Shown: in pieces, positions 27,789-36,767 of the stretch
How positions within the stretch are numbered: position 1 is the first letter of the stretch
Layout: each line of letters opens with the position of its first letter
Source: DMER01 sp003451645
GTDB lineage: Bacteria; Pseudomonadota; Alphaproteobacteria; Micropepsales; Micropepsaceae
Assembly (NCBI GenBank): GCA_031976175.1
Contig: DALYLR010000010.1
Span: forward strand, 30,661-94,660
DNA length: 64,000 nt
Reading direction: 5' to 3'
Notes under the pieces: generated by a model
What the model saw: the letters and a program-made list of their open reading frames with translations, nothing else
Told to the model about the DNA's origin: nothing
The model's database searches: none
Made by a program: the position numbers and the translations under genes

Positions 27789-28718
27789 CTAGAGTTTCGC
27801 TGCGGCGGCAACCTCCGCAGCGAAGTCGGGGCCATCGTCCTTCTGAATCCCCTCGCCCAGACCATAGCGCACAAACCCAACAAGCGTAATGGGTGCGCCA
27901 GCATCGGCCTCCGCAGCCTTCACCGCGGCTTCAACTGTTACATCTGGGTTGATGATAAAGGCCTGCTTTAGGAGCACGACCTCTTCATAGAATTTGCGCA
28001 GACGGCCTTCGACCATCTTCTGGATGACTGCATCTGGCTTGCCCGAGGCTCTCGATTGCTCCGTGAAGATCGCCCGCTCCCGCTCGACCAGAGCAGGGTC
28101 GACCTCTTCTTCACGCAGTGCAACGGGCGATGCAGCGGCCACATGCATGGCGATTTGACGGCCCAAAGCATTCAGTTTCGCGGTGTCGCCCTCCGACTTC
28201 AGGCCGACAAGAACGCCGATTTTGCCCATCCCGGGTTGCACGGCATTATGCACATATGTCGCCACCACGCCCGGATGCGCCTCCACGACCGCGGTACGCC
28301 GCAAGGTCATGTTTTCACCGATCGTCCCGATCAAACCGGCAATATGAGCCGCTACGTCGCCTTCTGAATTTGGATAGGGTTTGGCCTTCAACCGCTCCAG
28401 ATGGCCCTCGCAGTCCAAAGCAATCTCGGCCAGCGCCAGCACCGTCGACTGAAAGATTTCGTTGCGCGCAACAAAGTCTGTCTCGGAGTTAAGCTCTACC
28501 ACCGCACCGGTTCCGTGACGCGAGGCGACGCCAACCAGTCCCTCAGCCGCGACCCGTCCGGCCTTCTTTGCCGCCTTTGCGAGACCTTTTGTCCGCAGCC
28601 AATCAATGGCTGCCTCCATGTCGCCCTTGGTTTCGGTCAAGGCAGATTTGCAATCCATCATGCCTGCGCCCGTCTTCTCGCGCAGGTCCTTGACCATACT
28701 GGCCGTAATCTCGCTCAT
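27789..28718 (-). CDS. tsf: Elongation factor Ts
   Basis: EF-Ts, 309 residues, exchanges GDP for GTP on EF-Tu. The N-terminal UBA-like domain VKDLREKTGAGMMDCKSAL is followed by the TDFVARN motif (near residue 80) that contacts EF-Tu. Two core subdomains and the C-terminal GFVRYGLGEGIQK complete it. It lies 33 bases after rpsB in the conserved pair. Confidence 0.97.
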   Translation of the reverse strand: MSEITASMVKDLREKTGAGMMDCKSALTETKGDMEAAIDWLRTKGLAKAAKKAGRVAAEGLVGVASRHGTGAVVELNSETDFVARNEIFQSTVLALAEIALDCEGHLERLKAKPYPNSEGDVAAHIAGLIGTIGENMTLRRTAVVEAHPGVVATYVHNAVQPGMGKIGVLVGLKSEGDTAKLNALGRQIAMHVAAASPVALREEEVDPALVERERAIFTEQSRASGKPDAVIQKMVEGRLRKFYEEVVLLKQAFIINPDVTVEAAVKAAEADAGAPITLVGFVRYGLGEGIQKDDGPDFAAEVAAAAKL

Positions 28719-28751
28719 CCTGTTGTCCTTCTTGCCGTCACACCGGTTTGG

Positions 28752-29528
28752 TTAAGCCTGTGGCTGCAGCTCATCCTGAGCAGGCAATTGCTCGATGGGT
28801 CCCTCGGCTGAGCCGCCAATATCGATGCCCACTGCTGCTTGCGCCTGGCCCAGACCATCGATAACCGAGCGCGCAACCAAATCGCAGTAAAGGGCAATCG
28901 CCCGGCTGGCATCGTCATTCCCCGGAATCGGATAAGAAATATCGTCGGGGTCACAATTCGAATCGACAATCGCAACCACAGGGATGTTCAACTTGCGCGC
29001 CTCTTGAATGGCAATCGATTCCTTGTTGGTGTCGATCACAAACATGATGTCAGGCAAGCCGCCCATATCCTTAATGCCGCCCAGAGCACGTTCCAGTTTG
29101 TCGCGCTCACGCGCCAAATTGAGCTGCTCTTTCTTGGTCAGGCCCATGCCGCCAGCATTCAACGTCTCGTCAATCGAGCGTAAGCGCTTGATCGAATTGG
29201 AAATTGTTTGCCAATTGGTCAGCGTGCCACCCAGCCAGCGGTGATTTACGTAATACTGCGCACAGCGCTTTGCGCTGTCAGCAATTGGATCCGAGGCCTG
29301 CCGCTTGGTGCCCACAAACAGCACCCGGCCGCCTTGCGCCACGATGTCACGGATTGCGAGGAGGGCCTGGTGCAGGAGCGGCACGGTTTGGCCCAAATCG
29401 ATGATATGGATGTTGTTGCGCACACCAAACAGGAACCCTTGCATTTTGGGGTTCCAGCGATGGGTTTGGTGACCGAAGTGCACGCCAGCTTCCAGAAGCT
29501 GGCGCATATTGAAATCAGGCAAAGGCAT
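28752..29528 (-). CDS. rpsB: 30S ribosomal protein S2
   Basis: S2, 258 residues, a late-assembling protein of the 30S subunit. It starts PLPDFNMRQLLEAGVHFGHQTHRWNPKM and shows the coiled-coil segment with LGGTLTNWQTI, GGLPDIMFVIDTNKE, IPVVAIVDSNCDPDDI and IPGNDDASRAI. The C-terminal tail is extended and acidic. It heads the long envelope and translation run on this strand. Confidence 0.97.
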   Translation of the reverse strand: MPLPDFNMRQLLEAGVHFGHQTHRWNPKMQGFLFGVRNNIHIIDLGQTVPLLHQALLAIRDIVAQGGRVLFVGTKRQASDPIADSAKRCAQYYVNHRWLGGTLTNWQTISNSIKRLRSIDETLNAGGMGLTKKEQLNLARERDKLERALGGIKDMGGLPDIMFVIDTNKESIAIQEARKLNIPVVAIVDSNCDPDDISYPIPGNDDASRAIALYCDLVARSVIDGLGQAQAAVGIDIGGSAEGPIEQLPAQDELQPQA

Positions 29529-29708
29529 CGTGTCTGTCGTCCATTGTTTGTCCGGTTGGTCCGCCGCGGCGCATTGAAAGTCCTCATTCGCAAGCGAGAG
29601 AGGACACCGGACCGGAACTGTTATGCCACCCCGCCCAAACGAGCAGCCCCAAAGAGGGACCTCGGGTTAGCACACACTCCCAGCCTGACCGCGTGTGAGA
29701 TGGCGGCG
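29529..29708 (-). promoter_or_regulatory. Long 5' leader of rpsB
   Basis: Between the predicted rpsB promoter and the ATG lie about 170 transcribed bases with no ORF I can support. In E. coli S2 represses its own rpsB-tsf message through the leader; a comparable control is possible here. I could not establish a defined S2-binding fold by eye. Confidence 0.35.
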
Positions 29709-29737
29709 CTTATAAGCGTTATGCCCTCGTTGCGCAA
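29709..29737 (-). promoter_or_regulatory. Promoter of the rpsB-tsf-...-lpxB run
   Basis: On the minus strand, TTGCGC at 29737-29732 and TATAAG at 29714-29709 are separated by exactly 17 bases. This is a good sigma70-type pair, placed about 180 bases before rpsB. It is the best promoter candidate for the whole 15-gene run, though internal promoters are likely. Confidence 0.6.
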
Positions 29738-29835
29738 GCCCGCCGATCCGGTTCAGCGGCCTGTTGCATCTTGAAGGTGAAGCTGGCTCAGATGCAGCGT
29801 CGCTCGGCCCCGTCCACAAAAATCAAAGCATCTTG

Positions 29836-31026
29836 ATGTCAACCATGGCTCCTTTTCGGGATACCGTCCTTCAGATCGAACGCAACGGCATCGGTGCGGT
29901 GTCATCGCTGGCCTTTGGCAATCCAGATGTCATTCCCTTGTGGTTTGGCGAAGGCGATCTGCCTACCCCCACCTTCATCCGGGACGCCGCCAAGGCTGCC
30001 TTGGACGAGGGCCGGACATTTTACGTGCAATCGCGAGGGATCCCCCAACTGCGCGAAGCGGTTCGAGGATTTTTCGCCCGACACAACGCCGTCAATTTGG
30101 ACGTGGAGCGCATCTCTATTCCTGGCTCCGCGATGATGGCCGTGAATGTCGCTCTGCAGCTGACACTCAGCGCGGGCGACAATGCGCTCATTCTGGGACC
30201 AATTTGGCCCAACATCTATAATGCCGTGCGCGTCATAGGCGCCGAGGCCCGCGTCTTCAGATTGACACCACCTGCTGGCACCGCCCGGTGGACCCTGGAT
30301 ATGGACGGGTTTCTTGACCAATGCGACGCCCGCACACGTGCCATCTTTGTTTGTTCGCCGGGCAATCCGACCGGTTGGGTGATGAGTGCTGAAGAGCAGC
30401 TGATCCTTTTGAAATTCGCAAGAGAGCGCAACATCGCGATCATCAGCGATGAGGTTTATGGCCCTCTCACCTATGGCGAGCCGGCCCCCAGCTTTGTGCA
30501 GATAGCCCAAGATCATGATCCAGTCTTTGTCATTCACAGCCTTTCCAAGGCGTGGGCGATGACAGGGTGGCGGGTTGGATTTCTCGTTCACCCCACCCAA
30601 CTGGGCCTTTGGATTGGGGAACTGACCAATATCGACAATACAGGTGCAACCTCATTCGCCCAATTTGGCGCGGCCGTCGCACTTAATGACGGCGACGCAT
30701 TCAACGCTCAGCTGCGTGCCATTTGTGCGAAGGGGCGTGACATCGTTGCGCATTTTGTGGAGGCGCAGCCAAGAGTGCGCTGGGCCAAGCCCGACGGTGC
30801 GTTCTACGGTTTCCTGGAGATTGAGGGGGTGCATGACAGCTTGCATTTTGCGAGTGACCTTGCGCTGCGCCATGGTGTTGGCGTGGCACCAGGATCGGCC
30901 TTTGGCCTCAACGATCCGCGTAATGAAGGCTTCATCCGGATTTGCTTTGCGCAAGATGCCGGGCGGCTGTCTGTCGCCTTGGACCGGCTTGGGCATGCCC
31001 TGAAGGACCTTCCAATCCGCGCTTGA
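29836..31026 (+). CDS. Class I/II PLP-dependent aminotransferase
   Basis: A 396-residue fold-type I aminotransferase. The PLP lysine lies in HSLSKAWAMTGWRVGF, and other blocks are WFGEGDLPTPTFI (substrate arm), FVCSPGNPTGWVMS with the PLP-contacting Asn, and IISDEVYGPLTY with the conserved Asp and Tyr. It is near the aspartate/aromatic aminotransferase group but the substrate cannot be fixed by reading. The start is set at ATG 29836; the frame is open to a TTG at 29764 without support. It is divergent from rpsB and converges on dnaE with 17 bases between stops. Confidence 0.88.
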   Translation: MSTMAPFRDTVLQIERNGIGAVSSLAFGNPDVIPLWFGEGDLPTPTFIRDAAKAALDEGRTFYVQSRGIPQLREAVRGFFARHNAVNLDVERISIPGSAMMAVNVALQLTLSAGDNALILGPIWPNIYNAVRVIGAEARVFRLTPPAGTARWTLDMDGFLDQCDARTRAIFVCSPGNPTGWVMSAEEQLILLKFARERNIAIISDEVYGPLTYGEPAPSFVQIAQDHDPVFVIHSLSKAWAMTGWRVGFLVHPTQLGLWIGELTNIDNTGATSFAQFGAAVALNDGDAFNAQLRAICAKGRDIVAHFVEAQPRVRWAKPDGAFYGFLEIEGVHDSLHFASDLALRHGVGVAPGSAFGLNDPRNEGFIRICFAQDAGRLSVALDRLGHALKDLPIRA

Positions 31027-31043
31027 ACGATTGGGACCGCTGG

Positions 31044-34000
31044 TCATAGCTCCTCAACCTCCATAACGGCCGGGACATCTTTGACTGCACGGCACAGCAT
31101 GGGCGTCACCGCGTAGCGCCCAGGCAACTCCACCTCTACCTCCCGCGCGCCTCCCTCAACCGCCATGACGAGGGTTACCAATCCCTTGCCCTTGTGCCCC
31201 TTCAGCCGCTCGGCCAACGAGTTCAATCCGTCAGCGTGGGAGATCTGAACCCGCATACCCGCTCCCGTATCGGCCGCAGCTTCGCTGAGCGGCCGTGCGG
31301 AGGCGATCTGCAACTTAAGATCATCACCCTCCCAACGGACCGAGGCTGTTAAGACAACGGACTTTCCAACTGTCAAATGCTCGCCGCACTGCGCAAGTGC
31401 TTCAGAAAAGGCCACCGCCTCAAACATGCCCGACGCATCGGAGAAGCCGATATGCGCCATGCTGTTGCCGTCCCGGGTGCGCCGGTCTTTGCGGGCAATT
31501 ACGGCACCGGCCAACGTCACTGAACGAGGGCCGCGCTGCGACGCCGCAAGCAACTGCGCGACTGGTTCGACCCGCAACCGCCGCAAGGCTGCCTCGAACT
31601 CCTGCAGCGGATGTCCGCTCAAATAGAACCCAATGGCGTCGAACTCCCGCGACAGCTTCTCCGTCAAATGCCAGGGCGGCACTTGAGGCAGTGACGGTTC
31701 GGCCTGACTTTCACCCCCAAACAATGTTTCCTGTTGCGACGTGCGCCCTCGCGCGGCCGCATTGCTCTCGCCCAACACAGTGTCGATCGCGGCCATGGCT
31801 TGGGCCCGGTGTTTGACCAAATTGTCGAAGGCGCCTGCCTGAATAAGATTTTCCAGCGCGCGCTTGTTTAGAGCCTTGGGGTCCATCCTGCGCGCAAAAT
31901 CGAAGATCGTCTTAAAGGGACCATGTCTCGCGCGTTCCGCCACCACCTCATCCATCGCTTGCCGGCCCACATTGCGGATCGCAGCCAACGCATAAAGGAT
32001 CACAGACTTGCCGGCCTCACCGGTGGCGCTTGCGAAGACCGCATGCGACCGATTGATATCGGGCGGCAGGACCTCAACCCCGAACCGCGAGGCCTCCTGG
32101 CGGAAAATGTTGAGCCGGTCCGGCGCGCCAATATCCAACGTCATCGAGGCGCACAGGAATTCCACTGGGAAATTCGCCTTAAGCCATGCCGTCTGATACG
32201 CGACTTGTGCATAGGCCGCCGCGTGCGCCTTATTGAAGCCATAGCCTGCGAATTTCTCCGCCTGATCGAATATTTGCTCGGCGATGGCGGGCGGAATGCC
32301 GCGCTCACCAGCACCTGCCGTGAACTTGACGCGCTGCTCGGCCATTTTCTCTTTGATTTTCTTGCCCATGGCCCGGCGCAGTTCATCCGCCTGGCCGAGC
32401 GAGTAGCCTGCAAGCTCCCGCGCAATGAGCATGACATCCTCTTGATACGTCATGACACCATGGGTATCGCGCAAGATGGGTTCGAGTGCCGGATGCAGAT
32501 AAGTTGGCCGGTCCCGCCCGTGTTTGCAGTCGATATATTTCGGGATGTTGTCCATAGGGCCGGGGCGATAGAGGGCCACGAGCGCAATCAGATCCTCGAT
32601 CCGGTCAGGCTTCATCTTGCGCAAAAGATCGCGCATGCCTGGGCTTTCGAGCTGAAACACCCCCGTTGAATCGCCGCGTCCCAAGATGTGATAAGCCTTG
32701 GGATCGTCAAAGGGTACGCGGTCAGTTTTGATGGTCTGCGCGTGCGCTTCAGCCACCAGCTTCTCGGTGCTCGCAATGACGGACAATGTTTTGAGGCCCA
32801 AGAAGTCGAACTTGACCAGGCCCGCTTTTTCGGCTTGTTCGTAATCCAATTGGGTCACTGGCATGTCGGCGTTTGGATCGCGATAGAGCGGTACAATTTC
32901 ATCAAGCGGCCGGTCGCCAATGACAACGCCCGCGGCATGTGTCGAGGCGTGGCGGTAAAGCCCCTCTAGCTCCTCAGCAACCTCGAACAGCCGCTTGACC
33001 TGGTCATCCTCTGCCGCTGCTTGCGCCATGCGTGGTTCTGCGGCAATCGCGTCTTTGAGCTTGATCGACTGCCCGGGCGCTACCTTGATCATTTTGGCGA
33101 CGCGATCGACCAGACCATGCGGCAGCTGTAACGCGCGCCCCACATCCCGGATGGCTGCTTTGGCCTGGAGCGTTCCAAAGGTGATGATCTGCGCGACCCG
33201 GTCATGGCCATACTTGTCTTGGACATAGCGGATGACCTCGGCGCGGCGCTCTTGGCAGAAATCAATATCGAAATCCGGCATGGACACGCGTTCGGGGTTC
33301 AGGAAGCGTTCGAATACCAGCCCAAAGCGCAAGGGATCGAGAGCGGTAATCTCTAGCGCCCAGGCCACAATGGACCCTGCGCCAGAGCCACGCACACCCA
33401 CAGGAATGCCGCGGGCCCTGGTCCACTTCATGAAGTCAGACACAATCAGGAAGTACCCGGCGAAATTCATTCGGACAATGACGTCCAGCTCGAACTCAAG
33501 GCGCTTTTGATAGGCCTCCGGTTCGGCAAAACGGCCCTCCGCAGCAAGTCTTGCCTTCAACCCCGCACGCGCTTGCTGGCGCAATTCATCCTCTGGCGCC
33601 AACCCAGAGGCTGGCGCATACAGGGGCAGAATCGCTGCGCGCTTCTCAGGCTTGAACGCACACCGCTTTGCGATCTCGATCGTGCTCGCCAGCGCTTCAG
33701 GCAAGTCAGCAAACAGCGCCTGCATCTGGCCTGTGCTTTTGAAAAAATGCTCGGGCGTCTCGCGCCGCCGGTCTTCCTGCAGCACATAGGCGCCGTCGGC
33801 AATGCACAGCAGCACATCATGCGCATGATAGCCGCCGGCCTCCGCAAAGAAGGGCTCGTTTGTGGCAACAATGGGTAGGTCCAGCTGATAGGCCAAATCA
33901 AGTAAATGCGGCTCTGCGGCAATTTCTTGCGGCAAACCGTGCCGCTGCAGTTCGACATAGAGCCTGTTGGGAAAAAGGCGCTTTAAGCGCAACAAGAGAT

Positions 34001-34511
34001 CACGCGCGGCATCAATCTGCCCTTGCGCTGCCAGTGTACTGACCGCGCCCTTGGGCCCACCCGTCAAAACGATGAGGCCCTCAGCGTGCTGCTCCAACGC
34101 CTCCCAACTAATATGGGCGGGCTCACCAGGCCCTACGCCCAGATAACTCAAAGAGGCAAGCTTCAGGAGATTGGCGTACCCTTCCGCCGTCTGCACGTAA
34201 AAGGCCAAGGGTGAAAAAGTCATTGGCCCCTTGGTCTGCTTCAGTGCCGCTTGTGGACCCTCCTGCACCAAATGGCATGCCAATTGACAGGCCGTGATAG
34301 GCTGGATGCCTTGGGAGGCGAGCGCCTCCGAAATCTCGTAAAGCCCGAACAGATTATTGGTATCGGTCACGGCAACGGCCGGCATGCCATGCTTCCGGCA
34401 CAGCCCCGGCAAGTCCTCAACCCGGATCGCCCCCTCAAGCAAAGAATAGGCGCTGTGCACCCTCAAATGCACAAACGGGACGGTCTCCTCACGCGCGCTA
34501 TGCTGGCCCAT
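31044..34511 (-). CDS. dnaE: DNA polymerase III alpha subunit (replicative)
   Basis: DnaE1, about 1155 residues, is the catalytic subunit of the replicative polymerase. It opens with the PHP domain (FVHLRVHSAYSLLEGAI, VAVTDTNNLFG). The palm carries MPDFDIDFCQERR with the catalytic Asp pair, and GVRGSGAGSIVAWALEI lies ahead of it. GRGDSTGVFQLES, LVALYRPGPMDNIPKYI and an (HhH)2 region follow, and an OB domain sits near residue 970. The length and PHP start mark DnaE1, not the mutagenic DnaE2. ATG 34511 is used; TTG 34520 is possible. It starts 18 bases after a LexA-boxed microprotein gene, so damage may raise its transcription. Confidence 0.96.
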   Translation of the reverse strand: MGQHSAREETVPFVHLRVHSAYSLLEGAIRVEDLPGLCRKHGMPAVAVTDTNNLFGLYEISEALASQGIQPITACQLACHLVQEGPQAALKQTKGPMTFSPLAFYVQTAEGYANLLKLASLSYLGVGPGEPAHISWEALEQHAEGLIVLTGGPKGAVSTLAAQGQIDAARDLLLRLKRLFPNRLYVELQRHGLPQEIAAEPHLLDLAYQLDLPIVATNEPFFAEAGGYHAHDVLLCIADGAYVLQEDRRRETPEHFFKSTGQMQALFADLPEALASTIEIAKRCAFKPEKRAAILPLYAPASGLAPEDELRQQARAGLKARLAAEGRFAEPEAYQKRLEFELDVIVRMNFAGYFLIVSDFMKWTRARGIPVGVRGSGAGSIVAWALEITALDPLRFGLVFERFLNPERVSMPDFDIDFCQERRAEVIRYVQDKYGHDRVAQIITFGTLQAKAAIRDVGRALQLPHGLVDRVAKMIKVAPGQSIKLKDAIAAEPRMAQAAAEDDQVKRLFEVAEELEGLYRHASTHAAGVVIGDRPLDEIVPLYRDPNADMPVTQLDYEQAEKAGLVKFDFLGLKTLSVIASTEKLVAEAHAQTIKTDRVPFDDPKAYHILGRGDSTGVFQLESPGMRDLLRKMKPDRIEDLIALVALYRPGPMDNIPKYIDCKHGRDRPTYLHPALEPILRDTHGVMTYQEDVMLIARELAGYSLGQADELRRAMGKKIKEKMAEQRVKFTAGAGERGIPPAIAEQIFDQAEKFAGYGFNKAHAAAYAQVAYQTAWLKANFPVEFLCASMTLDIGAPDRLNIFRQEASRFGVEVLPPDINRSHAVFASATGEAGKSVILYALAAIRNVGRQAMDEVVAERARHGPFKTIFDFARRMDPKALNKRALENLIQAGAFDNLVKHRAQAMAAIDTVLGESNAAARGRTSQQETLFGGESQAEPSLPQVPPWHLTEKLSREFDAIGFYLSGHPLQEFEAALRRLRVEPVAQLLAASQRGPRSVTLAGAVIARKDRRTRDGNSMAHIGFSDASGMFEAVAFSEALAQCGEHLTVGKSVVLTASVRWEGDDLKLQIASARPLSEAAADTGAGMRVQISHADGLNSLAERLKGHKGKGLVTLVMAVEGGAREVEVELPGRYAVTPMLCRAVKDVPAVMEVEEL

Positions 34512-34529
34512 TCTGTGCAACTCCAGTCC

Positions 34530-34631
34530 TCAGCCGCCAACCGCGGCCCCAATGATCAGCCATGCCACAGCCCCGCCAATCAAGGCGGTCAGTGCCAGTG
34601 CTGCACAGCATTCTTCGATCCAGTCCTGCAT
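34530..34631 (-). CDS. SOS-controlled membrane microprotein, SidA-like candidate
   Basis: A 33-codon frame reading MQDWIEECCA, then ALALTALIGGAVAWLIIG, then AAVGG and TGA. Residues 10-31 form one likely transmembrane helix; the N-terminus is acidic (Asp3, Glu6, Glu7) and the protein has no Lys, Arg or His. A GGAG lies 9 bases before the ATG. The promoter just upstream carries a perfect LexA box, so induction by DNA damage is expected. In Caulobacter the 29-residue inner-membrane division inhibitor SidA is SOS-induced and, as I recall, also encoded next to dnaE. Function is inferred from size, hydrophobicity, control and position, not sequence identity. The frame could still be a non-coding dnaE leader. 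Confidence 0.65.
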   Translation of the reverse strand: MQDWIEECCAALALTALIGGAVAWLIIGAAVGG

Positions 34632-34660
34632 CGTGAGGTGCTCCCATGCGTGATAGAGCA

Positions 34661-34689
34661 AATGTTCTCTATTTGTTCCATAATGTCAA
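34661..34689 (-). promoter_or_regulatory. SOS promoter with LexA box upstream of microprotein-dnaE
   Basis: Reading the minus strand, a consensus -35 TTGACA lies at 34689-34684 and a -10 AACATT at 34666-34661, 17 bases apart. The plus strand at 34664-34678 reads GTTC-TCTATTT-GTTC, a perfect alphaproteobacterial LexA box that covers the spacer and the -10. Transcription would begin about 20 bases before the microprotein ATG. This geometry is ideal for repression by LexA. Confidence 0.88.
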
Positions 34690-34714
34690 GACGTCTTCGC
34701 GGCACGGAGGCAAA

Positions 34715-35464
34715 CTATTTTGTTTGAATGCGGCCCGCATCAATGAGGCGGCCTTCATGGAGCAGCCAAGTCCGATCCATCCGCGTCGTCATTTGCAGAT
34801 TATGGGTGGCGATGACCGCTGCGACGGAATTGCGGCGGCAGATCTCCACCATCATGTCAAACACAAGATTGGCCGTCTTGGGATCAAGATTGCCGGTGGG
34901 CTCATCCGCCAGAAGAAGCTTAGGCTTGTTGGCAAGCGCACGCGCAATGGCCACACGCTGCTGCTCGCCGCCGGACAACCGTGCTGGACGGTGGCTCGCC
35001 CGGTCGCGCAAGCCCACGCGCTCGAGGAGCTGGAGCGCATGGGCTTGGGCCGCCTTGGCCCCCTGCCCCGCGATCATTTGCGGGATCACGATGTTCTCAA
35101 CCGCGTCAAATTCAGGGAGCAAATGGTGGAACTGATAGACAAAGCCGATCTCGTCGCGGCGGATCAGCGTGCGTTCTTGATCGGTAAGGCCCTGCCCCGA
35201 ACGGCCAGCGATGTAAACGTCGCCCTCGCTGGGGAGTTCCAAGAGGCCGCAAATGTGCAGGAGCGAGGACTTGCCTGAGCCAGATGGCCCAACGAGCGCT
35301 ATCACCTCGCCCGGCATGACAATGCCGCTGGCTTCGCGAAAAATCTCCAGCCGCTGCGAGCCTTGCTCATAAAAGCGCGAAACGCCTTGCAGCCCCAAGA
35401 CGCCCGAGCGCGGGCTTGCATGGGCTGGGCGAAAGGGCGGTGTGTCGAGCCCCTGTTCACTCAT
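34715..35464 (-). CDS. lolD: Lipoprotein-releasing ABC transporter ATPase LolD
   Basis: LolD, 249 residues, powers the LolCDE complex that releases outer-membrane lipoproteins from the inner membrane. The Walker A is GPSGSGKSSLLH, the Q-loop lies in FVYQFHHLLPEF, the signature is LSGGEQQRVAIARAL, and Walker B is LLLADEPTGNLD; LLPEFDAVENI is typical of LolD. The start at 35464 overlaps the end of the preceding lolC/E gene by eight bases in the form ATGAGTGA. An upstream ATG at 35479 is less likely. Confidence 0.95.
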   Translation of the reverse strand: MSEQGLDTPPFRPAHASPRSGVLGLQGVSRFYEQGSQRLEIFREASGIVMPGEVIALVGPSGSGKSSLLHICGLLELPSEGDVYIAGRSGQGLTDQERTLIRRDEIGFVYQFHHLLPEFDAVENIVIPQMIAGQGAKAAQAHALQLLERVGLRDRASHRPARLSGGEQQRVAIARALANKPKLLLADEPTGNLDPKTANLVFDMMVEICRRNSVAAVIATHNLQMTTRMDRTWLLHEGRLIDAGRIQTK

Positions 35465-36764
35465 AACGAAGGGCCTCAACCGGATCGAGACGGGCCGCGC
35501 GCCAGGATGGATAGAGCGTCGCGAGAATAGTCAACGTCAGTGCCATGACGACCACGGCAACCACCTCGCTCGTCTCCATCCTTTGCGGCATGGCGGACAA
35601 TTGATAAATGGCGGGGTCGAAAAGCCGGACATTCAAGGCCCAGGAGACGAATTGGCGAATGGTCTCAATGTTCAAGGCAAAGACAACACCCAGCGCAACG
35701 CCGAACACCGTGCCCACAATGCCGATACTGGAGCCTGCAATGAGGAAGATGCGCAGGATTGCGCCTCTTCCCGCCCCCATAGTTCTCAGGATGGCGATAT
35801 CACGCGTCTTGTCTTTGACCAGCATGATCATCCCGGAAATGATGTTGAAGGCGGCGATCAGGATCATCATGGACAGGATTACAAACATCACATTGCGCTC
35901 AATCACCAACACATCAAAAAAGGTCGAGTGCACCTCGCGCCAATCCAGAATGCGCGACCCTGAGGGCAACACGCCCGCGATGGCCTCGCGATAGGACTGG
36001 GAGCTCTCGGCACTGGCCAATTTGATATCGATGGCGTTGGCCTGGCCAGGCAAGTTGAAATAGGCCTGCGCCTCGCCTAGCGGCATAAAGATCATACCAG
36101 AATCAACTTGCGCCATACCCGATTTGAAAATACCTGCGACCCGATAGGTTTTGGCGCGCGGCGTCACACCAAAGGGGGTGACATTGCCTCGCGCACTCAG
36201 CAGCGTCATCGCCATGCCCGGCTGCAGGCCCATTTGATCGGCGAGGCGTTGCCCAATCAGGATTTGCGGGTCTTTCGCCATGCTCGCCGCCGCACCAGGC
36301 GTCAGGCTGTCGGCAATCTCAGGGAAGGCCTGGATATCGGCGATGTTGAGGCCCCGGATGATTACACCGGCACCCGCGTTATTGGACGTGGCAAATGCCT
36401 GGCCCTCAATCAGTGGATAGGCACGCACAACCCCAGGGACCTTGCGCAAACGCTCGACGGTGGCGGGGAAATCCTGCATCCCCTGATCACTGGCATAGAC
36501 GCGCAGATGCCCATTCAGCGCCAGGATCCGGTTGATCAGCTCAAACCGGAAGCCATTCATTACGGCCATCACAACGATGAGCGTTGCGACACTGAGCGCG
36601 ATCCCAACGAGCGAAAACCCAGCAATGACAGAAATAAACCCCTCTTGCCGTCGCGCCCGCAAGTAACGCCAAGCGAGCATCCACTCAAAGGGCGCGAATA
36701 TCCGGCGGTCGGGTGTCACCCTCGGAACCCAGGCGAGGCGGTCATCTGGTGCGGACGCCGCCAT
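35457..36764 (-). CDS. lolC: Lipoprotein-releasing system permease LolC/LolE
   Basis: A 435-residue MacB/FtsX-type permease of the LolCDE complex. The N-terminal motif FEWMLAWRYLRARRQEGFISVIAGFS leads into the first helix (about 45-68). A large periplasmic domain spans about 70-280, and three C-terminal helices (about 290-425) end with LYPSWRAARLDPVEALRYE. Only one permease gene is present, as in alphaproteobacteria that use a single LolF-type subunit as a dimer; whether C, E or F is the right label cannot be settled here. It starts 3 bases after proS and overlaps lolD. Confidence 0.93.
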   Translation of the reverse strand: MAASAPDDRLAWVPRVTPDRRIFAPFEWMLAWRYLRARRQEGFISVIAGFSLVGIALSVATLIVVMAVMNGFRFELINRILALNGHLRVYASDQGMQDFPATVERLRKVPGVVRAYPLIEGQAFATSNNAGAGVIIRGLNIADIQAFPEIADSLTPGAAASMAKDPQILIGQRLADQMGLQPGMAMTLLSARGNVTPFGVTPRAKTYRVAGIFKSGMAQVDSGMIFMPLGEAQAYFNLPGQANAIDIKLASAESSQSYREAIAGVLPSGSRILDWREVHSTFFDVLVIERNVMFVILSMMILIAAFNIISGMIMLVKDKTRDIAILRTMGAGRGAILRIFLIAGSSIGIVGTVFGVALGVVFALNIETIRQFVSWALNVRLFDPAIYQLSAMPQRMETSEVVAVVVMALTLTILATLYPSWRAARLDPVEALRYE

Positions 36765-36767
36765 GAT

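Noticed and set aside
31044..34511. dnaE2-type mutagenic polymerase because of the LexA box
   Set aside because: The length, PHP start and absence of imuA/imuB next to it point to the replicative DnaE1.
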